A stretch of 41,317 nucleotides of DNA. It comes from Fibrobacterota bacterium (GTDB taxonomy: Bacteria > Fibrobacterota > Chitinivibrionia > Chitinivibrionales > Chitinispirillaceae). Positions within the stretch are counted from its first letter, which is position 1. Every line of letters begins with the position of its first letter. Where the stretch lies: positions 1 to 41,317 of the forward strand of contig JAEZKP010000107.1 of the NCBI GenBank assembly GCA_023436145.1, written 5' to 3'. Below, piece by piece: positions 7,849-16,591 of the stretch. The position numbers were made by a program, and so were the translations under genes. The notes beneath the pieces are model-generated. The model was not told the origin of the DNA, ran no database searches, and saw only the letters and a list, made by a program, of their open reading frames with translations.

Positions 7849-10662
7849 TTACACTGGTCCTCTTCTTATCAGGCAAACAGAATCGAGACGAATCCGGGCT
7901 TTATTAAAGACTTCGGTAAGATATGCGGATTCATTTTCTAACTGCAGGAATTCTTCTGGGGTGATTTCTGCACCCAGTTCTGAGAGCCTGTTTAATCGGC
8001 TTGTTTCATTATGATAAAACTGCTTCATCTTCCTTATTGCATCTTCGATATATGGTTTCATGTTTCTTTGGGCGATTTTTGATGAAGTTTCTACCATGGA
8101 TGGAATCAGAACTATGCTGAATTCCCGATTTGACAAAAGCGGCTTTATAGAACCTTTTTTTAATATTACGGCAGTTTTGCTAACCAGGTAATCTGCAGTT
8201 ACTTCTTTTCCAAGATGGTTCACTGCAACCCGAAGAGGCAGCGGAGGCAAGAACTGATCTGAATTGAATTGTGCAGACGTAATACATTCCAGCATGTAAG
8301 TGCACTCCAGAACCAGCTCTTTTCTTTTTGGATCAGGCCACAAACCGAATGCGCTGGAACCGCTTTCTGAGGATAAAAAAAGATCCAAAGCGCCAGTAAC
8401 CATTGGATGATCTATGGTGATAAACTCAATATCATCTCTGAAAAGTGCAGTTCTGCGGGAATAGGTAATAACTGGCCTTTCATGACGTGGTAGTGGGAAA
8501 GCATGGTCGGTGACATATTCTGTAAGAAGTGCCCATTTGTTTTCTCCTGCTTCCTCAACAGCAACACCATAATGGGCAAAGAGTTTGTCCATTACAGATT
8601 TTGCTCTGGTGTGAACATCTTCATAACTAATTGCGTTAACCAACTCATGTGCGACCTTTGGCTGAAATGATGCTAATTCCAGAAGTCTGTCTCTTTTACT
8701 GAAAAGTTCCTCTGTTAGCTTTTCACACAAGTTTCTGGTCAGTTCGATAATCTGGTTAACTTTTTTTTCCAGATCGGTATTCTCAGAGGACATCAATAAA
8801 ATTGACTTTAGTTGAGGTTCTACCTCTTCAAAAACAGCTGCTGCAGCCGGAACATTTTTCTCCAAAGAGCCAACTCCCAGATGATACCATTTACAGAGAA
8901 TGTGCTGGGGTGAACCGGTTATATATGGAATGTAGAGATTTATTTCTGATTGTTGACCAATTCTGTCAAGTCTTCCGATGCGCTGTTCCAGAAGTTCCGG
9001 GTTAAATGGAAGATCAAAAAGGATGAGATGACTGCAGAACTGCAGATTACGACCTTCACTGCCGATATCAGAACTGATCATTAATCTTGCTCCGCTTTTT
9101 TCGGCAAACCAGGCAGCATTTCTGTCAGCCTGGATCAAAGTCATTTCCTCATGAAACACCGCGATATCTATTGCCAGGTATTTCTGAATGGCCTGCTGTA
9201 TATCGATCACTTTCTCTTTAGATATACAGATAATCAGAAATTTAGTATCAGGATTCTCCCGGATTAGTTTAACCAGTGCCAATATTCGCTTGTCGTCACT
9301 TGCTATAGCACAATGTGTGGAACCCGCCGAAACATCATTGATCATCTCTTTTTTCAACAGTTCTTTACATTGTGAATCAGCTTCCAGTTCAATCAGATTT
9401 ACTTTCCTCTGAGGGAAGCCTTTAATGGTTTTTCTGGTGTTTCTAAACTGGACTCTTCCCACAGCATAAATATCTATCAGCTGAGATAGACTCAGGGTTT
9501 TTGATTTTATTCTGGATTGATCTGTCCCAGGCAATAACTCCGCAATCGTTTCCGGCAATACAATCTGTATATCTTCAGTTGATATGGTATCCAAATCAAT
9601 CTCATGTTGACTTATCCATTTATCTATATAATCAGAAAGAATCTGTAATCGTTTTAAATCCTTCAGATAATTCTCATAAGTAGTATATCGTTTAGGATCC
9701 AGCAGCTGCAACCGTGAGAAATGGTCTCTTCTGCCATATTGCTCCGGTGTAGCCGATAAAAGAAGCAAACCGTTTGTATTTGCGGACAACTCTTTTAGCA
9801 GTCGGAATGAAGAGCTGTTCGACCTGATATGATGAGCTTCATCAACAACCACCAGATCCCATTGAGCTTCCACTACTGCAGCGGTAAACACTGGCTTACT
9901 GATCACCAGATCGATACTGCAGATAAACTGTTGCTCTTCAATAAAAGGATTTTCTCTTTGAGCATCAGATCCGTATTCCTCGGTAAAAATCCGGAAATTG
10001 TGATTAAATTTACGGAGTAATTCAACAAACCATTGATGCACCAGGGTATGAGGAACCAGAATCAAAACTCTTAATGCCCGTCCGGTAATTATCAGCCGGT
10101 GTATAATCAGACAAGCTTCGATGGTCTTCCCCAGCCCGGTTTCATCGGATAGCAGGACTCTGGGAGTCCTTCTTTCGGAGGTTTTTTCTGCAATAAACAA
10201 CTGATGCTCAATCAAATCTACCCTCCCACCCACAAAACCTCTCACCCCTGACTGGCGAATAGCTGCCTGATGCTGAAGTAGTTCAAAACGGAGATTAAAA
10301 TCGGATGGGGTATCCACAATACCGGCCAGTAATCTTTTATCTGGTGCAGAAAAACTGATAGTGTCAGATATCTGATCCTCAGCTATCACCACGTCTTCAC
10401 AATGATACTCGATAAAGCCATCGTTTCTTTCATTAACTGTGATTACCCGATGCTTTTTCCCATTGCTATCTTCGATTATTTCTCCTGATCTGAATGTTAT
10501 TCTTCGAAGCGGAGCGGAGGAGGAGGCATATTTTCTTGTCGATTTATGAACACTAAATTCAATTTCCACATAGCGATGATCACATTTGATCACTTTGCCC
10601 AAACCAAGTTCCGGTTCGGTTTCACTGATCCAACGCTGTCCAATACAAAATCCGGAAGCCAT
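7849..10662 (-). CDS. rapA: RapA-type RNA polymerase-associated Swi2/Snf2 ATPase
   Basis: 937 codons, close to the 968 of E. coli RapA, and collinear with it from end to end. The N-terminus IGQRWISETEPELGLG matches the RapA N-terminal Tudor-like domains. The helicase core has Walker A in SDETGLGKTIEA (about 172-183), DEAH (274-277), SAT (303-305), SDIGSEGRNLQF and the arginine-finger motif EQRIGRLDRIGQ. The C-terminal RapA-specific region is present (HPMVTGALDLFLSSESGSSAFG) and ends in ARIRLDSVCLI. RapA binds core RNA polymerase and uses ATP to recycle stalled or non-productive polymerase. Start ATG at 10662, preceded by a weak AAAAGG. It is a single-gene unit, divergent from the CO dehydrogenase cluster. 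RapA is best known from Gammaproteobacteria, so its presence here may reflect wider distribution or transfer. Confidence 0.93.
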   Translation of the reverse strand: MASGFCIGQRWISETEPELGLGKVIKCDHRYVEIEFSVHKSTRKYASSSAPLRRITFRSGEIIEDSNGKKHRVITVNERNDGFIEYHCEDVVIAEDQISDTISFSAPDKRLLAGIVDTPSDFNLRFELLQHQAAIRQSGVRGFVGGRVDLIEHQLFIAEKTSERRTPRVLLSDETGLGKTIEACLIIHRLIITGRALRVLILVPHTLVHQWFVELLRKFNHNFRIFTEEYGSDAQRENPFIEEQQFICSIDLVISKPVFTAAVVEAQWDLVVVDEAHHIRSNSSSFRLLKELSANTNGLLLLSATPEQYGRRDHFSRLQLLDPKRYTTYENYLKDLKRLQILSDYIDKWISQHEIDLDTISTEDIQIVLPETIAELLPGTDQSRIKSKTLSLSQLIDIYAVGRVQFRNTRKTIKGFPQRKVNLIELEADSQCKELLKKEMINDVSAGSTHCAIASDDKRILALVKLIRENPDTKFLIICISKEKVIDIQQAIQKYLAIDIAVFHEEMTLIQADRNAAWFAEKSGARLMISSDIGSEGRNLQFCSHLILFDLPFNPELLEQRIGRLDRIGQQSEINLYIPYITGSPQHILCKWYHLGVGSLEKNVPAAAAVFEEVEPQLKSILLMSSENTDLEKKVNQIIELTRNLCEKLTEELFSKRDRLLELASFQPKVAHELVNAISYEDVHTRAKSVMDKLFAHYGVAVEEAGENKWALLTEYVTDHAFPLPRHERPVITYSRRTALFRDDIEFITIDHPMVTGALDLFLSSESGSSAFGLWPDPKRKELVLECTYMLECITSAQFNSDQFLPPLPLRVAVNHLGKEVTADYLVSKTAVILKKGSIKPLLSNREFSIVLIPSMVETSSKIAQRNMKPYIEDAIRKMKQFYHNETSRLNRLSELGAEITPEEFLQLENESAYLTEVFNKARIRLDSVCLIRRGPV

Positions 10663-11124
10663 TTAAAAGTCTGCCTTTTGAGGTTTTTAATACGTATCCG
10701 ATAAGGAAGCTAAAATAAAATAATTTCATCGAAAAAAAACTAAAACATTTGCCCGGTTATAACCTGCATGCAGCAACTCACCCCTGTAAATAATCGCATA
10801 TGTGCAGTTTTGATAAATACCAGTTATGTTGCCCATGTTAACTGATCGTATTGTGATTATCCGGTACATTTATTACAATCGCTGTGTAATGTTTACATTC
10901 TGAATTACCTTTTTTAACTGACTTTTATTTTTTTCCTTGTTTTTACACAGTACAAATGATTAATTTAATATTTTCTTGCCGGTCGATAGTTTTTATTATC
11001 CTTTATTTGAATTTCCGACCCTTATCCGGCATCCGTTCTAAAAGTCAGTTATCTTTCTAGGTTTTTCATTCTCATTTCAATGTTACCTTGACTCTTCCGG
11101 TTATTTTTCATTGGTGCGACATCT
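10663..11124. promoter_or_regulatory. Divergent promoter region of rapA and the CO dehydrogenase cluster
   Basis: 462 bp with no ORF of note, AT-rich with several T tracts. It must carry the start signals for both rapA and the cluster beginning at 11125. One short inverted repeat, TGTAA-N3-TTACA, lies at 10885-10897. I see no convincing CooA/CRP-type site (TGTGA-N6-TCACA) and no clear -35/-10 pair. Confidence 0.45.
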
Positions 11125-12612
11125 ATGAGATACATCAATCAAAAGATTCTGGCTAAAAATAATTCTGCAGAAATTATTCTTGCAGCTTACAATACAGGAA
11201 AAAGTGAACAGCCCGTTCTTATAAAAACGGTTTTACCTGAAAATATAGATCCCATTTTTGATAGATTATGCTACGCCCGGGAACTTCTGCACCCAGGAAT
11301 TCAACCCATAGTTGAATTCGGTAAATGTGGTAAAGCTACTAACCTAAGACATTATGTAACCAGCAAACACACTCCGGGGGTTACTCTTACTCAGCTCCTT
11401 CAAAAACTGTCATGCTGCAAAAGAAACCTGCCATTGCCATTAGTTCTTCATATCATAAACAGTGTCAGTGAGACAATAGAGTATCTTCACAAACAGTCCA
11501 CCACAAATTTTATGCCGCATGGCAATATCTGCCCCGATAATATCTTTATCTCATTTAACGGCGAAGTCCTGATGACAGACACCGGCATTGCAGATCTGGT
11601 GAAATTCAGATATGACGGAATTTCAATCATTCCCAATAACCACACCGTTTTCATCCATGAGGACATAAAAAGAGGAAAATGCTGGAAGAAAAGATATGAA
11701 ATCTTCTCTTTAGGCCTTCTTCTTCTCTGCATGCTTATAGGCTATAATCATTTTTTGGGTTTCTATAATCAAAACGATACCCATAAACTGGAATCACCCA
11801 GTCGCTTCTTCCCCTCTATCCCAGCACAACTCAATAAGATTATTGTCAGATCCATAGGAAATAAATCCTTTGGACGCTACGCCAGATATGGTAGTATCCG
11901 GGAGTTTATCAGCGACCTGAATTTTTTCACTGCATCCTGCAACATCTGTTACGACCGGGATATAACAGCAATTACTGTATTTTCTCTTTTTTTTGATTCC
12001 GAACAGATTCCCCTTCAGCTCCGTTATCTGCTCTGGGAAAGGATGATTGATTACTGTAAGAGTGGCGGTGACAATGCGATTAAACTGTTATTAAGCGACA
12101 GTCTGGAAAGCATAAGGGTTTCAAGCATTAACGATGAGTGCATTATAAAAGCAAGTTTTCCAGATCAAAATAGTACAAAATGTTCTGTTACTACGTCTTA
12201 CATGACCATACAAAAGCAAACCGGTAGCGATTTGAACGATACTCCGAAGATTTCAGTATCCGGTAACAGCTCACCTGTACCACCGGTGAGTATTAGTGAA
12301 CCGGAAGAAATAATAGTTGTGGATGATGAACCGCAAGCAGCACTCCCCCAGAATCAGCCTTCCAACCTGGTAAAGAAAGATTTTCACGCTTTTTCCAGTA
12401 TAATTGTCAATAAAAATGCGGCTACAATAAACTCTTACAGAAGTGCTGCATTCACTGAGCAAAGCAAAATTAAAACAGAAGGATCGTTTCAGGAAAGAAA
12501 CGGTCAATACCAGACTTCATTTTCAGCAATCCGGCTCAAGAGCTCATACACAGAAGATGCAAATAATCATCCTTTTTCTAAACTAATATTAAAGGAGAAT
12601 GGACATACATGA
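11125..12612 (+). CDS. Ser/Thr-kinase-like protein, probable pseudokinase
   Basis: 495 codons. Residues about 1-270 follow the eukaryotic-type protein kinase fold: strand-3 lysine in VLIKTV (K34), a possible helix-C glutamate in ARELLHP (E53), a catalytic-loop segment HGNICPDNIF (132-141) and the metal site DTG (152-154). The catalytic loop has Asn134 where HRD or HGD kinases carry the base Asp, and no glycine-rich loop is visible at the N-terminus. Phosphotransfer is therefore doubtful, although the Lys, Asn139 and Asp152 that bind nucleotide and metal remain. The C-terminal half (about 330-495) is Ser/Thr-rich, low complexity and probably disordered. There is no membrane segment and no clear ribosome site before the ATG. 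It overlaps the next gene by 4 bases, so it is the first gene of the run into the CO dehydrogenase genes. Role inferred: scaffold or regulator. Confidence 0.8.
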   Translation: MRYINQKILAKNNSAEIILAAYNTGKSEQPVLIKTVLPENIDPIFDRLCYARELLHPGIQPIVEFGKCGKATNLRHYVTSKHTPGVTLTQLLQKLSCCKRNLPLPLVLHIINSVSETIEYLHKQSTTNFMPHGNICPDNIFISFNGEVLMTDTGIADLVKFRYDGISIIPNNHTVFIHEDIKRGKCWKKRYEIFSLGLLLLCMLIGYNHFLGFYNQNDTHKLESPSRFFPSIPAQLNKIIVRSIGNKSFGRYARYGSIREFISDLNFFTASCNICYDRDITAITVFSLFFDSEQIPLQLRYLLWERMIDYCKSGGDNAIKLLLSDSLESIRVSSINDECIIKASFPDQNSTKCSVTTSYMTIQKQTGSDLNDTPKISVSGNSSPVPPVSISEPEEIIVVDDEPQAALPQNQPSNLVKKDFHAFSSIIVNKNAATINSYRSAAFTEQSKIKTEGSFQERNGQYQTSFSAIRLKSSYTEDANNHPFSKLILKENGHT

Positions 12613-12995
12613 ATACTACAACTACCACGATTTCCAAATCAGAGAGAATCAAAGAAGTACTTAACCGTTTCCGTTCCATTTCATCAGATATCTTTGGTGC
12701 ATCAGTTATAACCATGGAAGGATTCATGGTGGCCAGTGTAACACTTACCGAAATTGACGAAGGGCTGGTTGGTGGATTGACAGCAGCAATGCTGGGAGTG
12801 GGAGAACGTATCGCCAGTGAGATGATGAACAGCAGAATGAGTCAGATATATATAAAGAGCGAAAAAGGATATATCATTTGTAATAGCATAAATGATGAAA
12901 CGGTTCTGGTGAGTCTGGTTAACTCCGATGCAAAACTTGGACTTATTTTCCTGGAAATCCGGCGTATACTTCCTGATCTAGTAAGTCTTATATAG
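12609..12995 (+). CDS. Roadblock/LC7-domain protein
   Basis: 128 codons, with AAAGGAG 12 bases upstream of the ATG and a 4-base overlap with the kinase-like gene. One Roadblock/LC7 fold covers nearly the whole chain: helix RIKEVLNRFRSI, strand GASVITMEGFMVAS, a glycine-rich helix GLTAAMLGVGERIASEMM, and strands YIICNSINDETVLVSLVNSDAKLG. In bacteria such proteins (MglB and relatives) bind or regulate Ras-like GTPases of the MglA type. No such GTPase is present in this window, so the partner here may be the neighbouring kinase-like protein or the second roadblock protein. Cytoplasmic. Confidence 0.85.
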   Translation: MNTTTTTISKSERIKEVLNRFRSISSDIFGASVITMEGFMVASVTLTEIDEGLVGGLTAAMLGVGERIASEMMNSRMSQIYIKSEKGYIICNSINDETVLVSLVNSDAKLGLIFLEIRRILPDLVSLI

Positions 12996-13102
12996 AGCTG
13001 TCAGTATAACCATTGATTTATAAACGGATTTCCGGAAAAACCATTCCTGAAAAGCGCCGGTAGAATTCCATCTTAATCAAATTCTGTATATGGATACCAG
13101 TT

Positions 13103-14023
13103 ATGAACAGTATTGCTATTATGATCATCATTGTCTGTCTGCTTTTTTTTATCTCCGGGTGTTTACTGGGGTGTGCAATGGCTTCCAGTAAACTAAATGA
13201 ATTGAAAAACCGGCTGCAGAAAACCAGAACAGAGTCCGACCATTTGATAGAAGAGTGCAACTGGTTGAAAAAAACGCACGATGAAGTTCTTGCAGATTAC
13301 AAGAATCTCTATAATTATTACAATGATATCCGGAGACAATGCTTTGCGCAGCAGAATATAATTATAGCACTTAAAGCTGAAACCCGTCAGCTCCGGAGCA
13401 AACTGATTCCGATAGAAAAAGGACCGGATATCGCAGCTCTGAAAGAGAGAATATCCACATTGGAAAAGGAAATACTAACATATCAGAAATATCAGCCATT
13501 TTATCAGAAATACCTTGATCAGATCTCAGTAGAGAATGAGCTGAGATTTCAGATCCAGCAATTGAAAGATAAACTTTCATTAATTTGCGATAAGCCATCA
13601 CTCCCCGCGATCGGCAGACACCGGCCCCTCAACGCATCTGTTTTTGAAGCATCAGGGAACCTCACCCGAATCTTCGATTCTCTGGTCCAACTCTTTTCCA
13701 GTCAGATTTTTGAGAATGGATGTGTCATCTCAGATGATATGGGTTTTGTGGTGGCTTCCAGTTGTGAAAATCCGGAAGAACTTGCCGGTATTTCGGTATT
13801 ATTTGAACAATGTGAAGATTTAATCAGACGAAACAGCACATTCAGTGATATTGCCAGACTTTGCTTTGTTAATAAAGACAACCAGCACTTAACCGTTTTC
13901 CCACTTGCTTTGGAAAACATGCGGGTTTTCTGCTCAGGCCTGTCTCAAAACCCCTTTCCCTACGAATCAGGACTAAACACCATAGTGCTACCACAAACCG
14001 TGCAGAATCAGAGGAGTATATGA
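13103..14023 (+). CDS. Membrane-anchored coiled-coil protein with C-terminal roadblock-like domain
   Basis: 306 codons. An N-terminal hydrophobic helix (about 4-27) anchors it, followed by a long coiled coil (about 28-165, with SKLNELKNRLQKT and LKERISTLEKEILTYQ). The C-terminal 120 residues resemble a diverged Roadblock/LC7 fold: GCVISDDMGFVVASS, then ELAGISVLFEQCEDLIRR and HLTVFPLALENMRVFCSG. The layout suggests a membrane tether holding a roadblock dimerisation module in the cytoplasm, perhaps recruiting the soluble roadblock protein encoded just before it. There is a gap of 107 bp after that gene and a 4-base overlap (ATGA) with cooF, which ties signalling and CO dehydrogenase genes into one transcript. 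The roadblock call is from fold-like pattern only. Confidence 0.7.
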   Translation: MNSIAIMIIIVCLLFFISGCLLGCAMASSKLNELKNRLQKTRTESDHLIEECNWLKKTHDEVLADYKNLYNYYNDIRRQCFAQQNIIIALKAETRQLRSKLIPIEKGPDIAALKERISTLEKEILTYQKYQPFYQKYLDQISVENELRFQIQQLKDKLSLICDKPSLPAIGRHRPLNASVFEASGNLTRIFDSLVQLFSSQIFENGCVISDDMGFVVASSCENPEELAGISVLFEQCEDLIRRNSTFSDIARLCFVNKDNQHLTVFPLALENMRVFCSGLSQNPFPYESGLNTIVLPQTVQNQRSI

Positions 14024-14622
14024 AATCAGTATTTTACTCTAAAGAAAGGTGTCTCACCTGTCATCAATGTGAAATGGCCTGCGCAATTCACCACTCCTTG
14101 TCCGGCAACATCTATTCATCTATCCGTGAAGAGGTCAAACCTCAAAGCAGAATTTTTATCGAATGTGACCCTTCCGGAACCATTTCAATTCCTAACAAAT
14201 GTCGTCAATGCAATCCTGCTCCCTGCATCAGTTCCTGTCCTACAGGTGCATTAAAAAGAGAAAAAGACAGAGAAGTTGTTCTGTTGGATGAGCATAAGTG
14301 TATAGGTTGCCGAAACTGTCTTGTAAATTGCCCCTTTGGGGTTATTATCTTCCGGAAAAGCAATAAAGGCAGGTATGATACAAAAGTATCCATTAAATGT
14401 GATGAATGTATAGACAGAACTTCCAATAACACAGCTCCAGTCTGTGTCGAAGCATGTAAATCAGGTGCTCTACACTACGGAGAAATTGATAACTTTATTA
14501 AAACAAAAAGAAAACTGGCCCTAAAAGCTGTATCAAATCTAAATGAGCAGAGTACTTTAATTTCTGATCAGTATGCACTTTTCCTTGATCTTAAAAACAG
14601 GTGCCATTCAGTTGGAAAATAA
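14020..14622 (+). CDS. cooF: CooF-like four-cluster [4Fe-4S] electron-transfer protein
   Basis: 200 codons. Cysteine motifs for four [4Fe-4S] clusters: C11-xx-C14-xx-C17-xxx-C21; C61-xx-C64-xxxx-C69-xxx-C73; C94-xx-C97-xx-C100-xxx-C104; and C127-xx-C130 with C142-xxx-C146. This is the CooF/HycB/DmsB-type polyferredoxin pattern. Next to cooS, CooF takes electrons from CO dehydrogenase and passes them to a partner enzyme. Here that is most likely the FAD/NAD oxidoreductase encoded two genes downstream. No signal peptide, so cytoplasmic. Overlaps the preceding roadblock gene by 4 bases; cooS begins 61 bp later. Confidence 0.9.
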   Translation: MKSVFYSKERCLTCHQCEMACAIHHSLSGNIYSSIREEVKPQSRIFIECDPSGTISIPNKCRQCNPAPCISSCPTGALKREKDREVVLLDEHKCIGCRNCLVNCPFGVIIFRKSNKGRYDTKVSIKCDECIDRTSNNTAPVCVEACKSGALHYGEIDNFIKTKRKLALKAVSNLNEQSTLISDQYALFLDLKNRCHSVGK

Positions 14623-14683
14623 CAGTCTATTGTTTCCAAACTAATCTGAGTTTTTTATTACGACCCAACGACAGGAAAATATC

Positions 14684-16591
14684 ATGCAGCAATTAAAATC
14701 AGCTTGTAATGCAACCCTTTCCATGCTGGAAAAAGCAGAAAATTATAATGTCCAAACCGTTTGGGACCGCTATCAGCAACAATTACCACAATGCAACTAT
14801 GGTCTGTTGGGTATCTGCTGCCGTAATTGTAATATGGGCCCCTGCAGAATCGATCCATTTGGAGAGGGCCCGCAAAAGGGGATTTGTGGAGCCAGCGCAG
14901 ATACTATTGTAGCACGCAACCTGCTGGTTAATATTGCAACAGGAGCCGCAGCCCATTCTGATCACGGACGAGATATCATTCATACTCTTCAAATGGTAGC
15001 AGAAGGGAAAGTCGATTCACATAAAATATGTGATGAAAAGAAACTGAAGTGCTTAGCCATGGAATGCGGAATATCAACAGATGGAATACCAGTAAAGAAG
15101 ATTGCATCCGAACTTGCCGGTTTGCTTTATGCTGACTTCGGTCGTCAAATGCCAGGTGGGTTACCATTTTTAAAGAGGGTTCCTCTGCCACGACTGGAGA
15201 TCTGGAAAAAGTTATCTGTAACTCCCCGCGGAATAGATCGTGAAATCGTGGAGTCTATGCATCGCACACATATGGGTGTAGATAATGAACCTGCATCACT
15301 GCTTCTGCAGGGAATCCGTACCAGCCTGGCTGATGGATGGGCTGGATCGATGATTGCAACTGAAGTCTCAGATATCCTCTTTGGTACCCCTCATCCCAAA
15401 AAAGCCATGGCCAATCTGGGAGTTTTAAAAGAGGAGATGGTTAACATAATAGTACACGGTCATGAGCCGGTTTTATCAGAGCTTATTGTAGAAGCAGCAA
15501 ACGATAAAACATTGATAGAACTTGCTTACACCAAAGGAGCAAAAGGAATAAACGTTTGCGGAATGTGCTGTACAGGAAATGAAATTCTCATGCGTCATGG
15601 CATATCCATCGCCGGGAATTTTCTGCAACAGGAGCTTGCTGTCATCACCGGTGTTGTAGAAGCTATGATTGTTGATGTTCAGTGCATTTTTCCCTCTCTG
15701 GGAAGCCTTGCTAAATGTTATCATACAAAATTCATTTCCACATCTGAGAAAGCCCGTTTTCCACAGGCAATTCATATGGAGCTCTCTGAAGAGAACGCTT
15801 ATCAGACAGCATGGAACATAGTAGAATCTGCTGTCAACAATTTCACCTGCCGGAAGAAATCAGCGGTTTTCATTCCCAAAGAAAGTATGGAAGCCACTGT
15901 GGGATTTTCGGTTGAAGCAATAACAGAGGCTCTTGGTGGGACATTGAATCCGCTTATCGAGGTTATTAAAGCTGGTCATATCAGAGGAATTGCTGCAGTT
16001 GTGGGATGTAATAACCCCAAAATCAGACATGATTTTGCCCATGTTAATCTGGTTAAGGAACTGATTAAAAACGATGTACTTGTTGTAACCACCGGGTGCA
16101 ACGCAATAGCCTGCGCCAAAGCCGGTTTGCTCAGCATTAATGCTGCGAGTCTGGCAGGTGAAGGAATTAGATCTGTATGCAACCAAACAGGTATTCCTCC
16201 TGTTTTACACATGGGAAGTTGTGTGGATATCAGCAGAATCCTCTGCGTTGCTGCAGCGATTGCTCAGGCTTTAGATTGTGATATCTCCGATCTTCCGGTA
16301 GCGGCTGCAGCTCCTGAATGGATGAGTCAGAAAGCAGTCAGTATTGCTGCATATGTGTTGGGCTCGGGTATTTTTACTGTTCTGGGCACTATACCACCGG
16401 TTCTGGGATCGAAAGAAGTAACCGAACTTCTATGTAATAAAATAGAAAATTTACTTGGATCAAAATTCGCAGTTGAGGTAGCTCCCGAAAAAGCCGCAGC
16501 CCTGATTATAAGTCATATCGAAAATAAGAGAATTACGTTGCTTGGTGAAAAATCTGCAAAGGAGAATTCAGAATGCATGTCATTATCATAG
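14684..16591 (+). CDS. cooS: Nickel-dependent CO dehydrogenase catalytic subunit CooS
   Basis: 635 codons, the normal length for monofunctional anaerobic CO dehydrogenase (CO + H2O to CO2 + 2 e- + 2 H+). D- and B-cluster cysteines lie in PQC (37) and GICCRNCNMGPC...GICG (45, 46, 49, 54, 68). C-cluster ligands all appear present by comparison with the C. hydrogenoformans enzyme: H260 (VHGHEPVLS), C296 (MCCTGNE), C334 (VQCIFPS), C442 (VGCNN), C472 (TTGCNA) and C513 (HMGSCVD). The catalytic-site Lys is K550 (MSQKAV). The enzyme should be active once nickel is inserted by CooC. It is a cytoplasmic homodimer in known cases. It overlaps the following oxidoreductase gene by 19 bases. No acetyl-CoA synthase or CFeSP genes are nearby, so a role in CO oxidation or redox balance is more likely than a local Wood-Ljungdahl cluster. 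Confidence 0.97.
   Translation: MQQLKSACNATLSMLEKAENYNVQTVWDRYQQQLPQCNYGLLGICCRNCNMGPCRIDPFGEGPQKGICGASADTIVARNLLVNIATGAAAHSDHGRDIIHTLQMVAEGKVDSHKICDEKKLKCLAMECGISTDGIPVKKIASELAGLLYADFGRQMPGGLPFLKRVPLPRLEIWKKLSVTPRGIDREIVESMHRTHMGVDNEPASLLLQGIRTSLADGWAGSMIATEVSDILFGTPHPKKAMANLGVLKEEMVNIIVHGHEPVLSELIVEAANDKTLIELAYTKGAKGINVCGMCCTGNEILMRHGISIAGNFLQQELAVITGVVEAMIVDVQCIFPSLGSLAKCYHTKFISTSEKARFPQAIHMELSEENAYQTAWNIVESAVNNFTCRKKSAVFIPKESMEATVGFSVEAITEALGGTLNPLIEVIKAGHIRGIAAVVGCNNPKIRHDFAHVNLVKELIKNDVLVVTTGCNAIACAKAGLLSINAASLAGEGIRSVCNQTGIPPVLHMGSCVDISRILCVAAAIAQALDCDISDLPVAAAAPEWMSQKAVSIAAYVLGSGIFTVLGTIPPVLGSKEVTELLCNKIENLLGSKFAVEVAPEKAAALIISHIENKRITLLGEKSAKENSECMSLS

Noticed and set aside
10663..11124. 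CooA/CRP-type operator for the CO dehydrogenase cluster
   Set aside because: No TGTGA-N6-TCACA-like palindrome was found; only an unrelated shorter inverted repeat is present.
14684..16591. Bifunctional CODH/ACS alpha subunit (CdhA/AcsA context)
   Set aside because: No acetyl-CoA synthase or corrinoid protein genes are adjacent, and the CooF, flavoprotein and CooC neighbours fit a monofunctional CooS.
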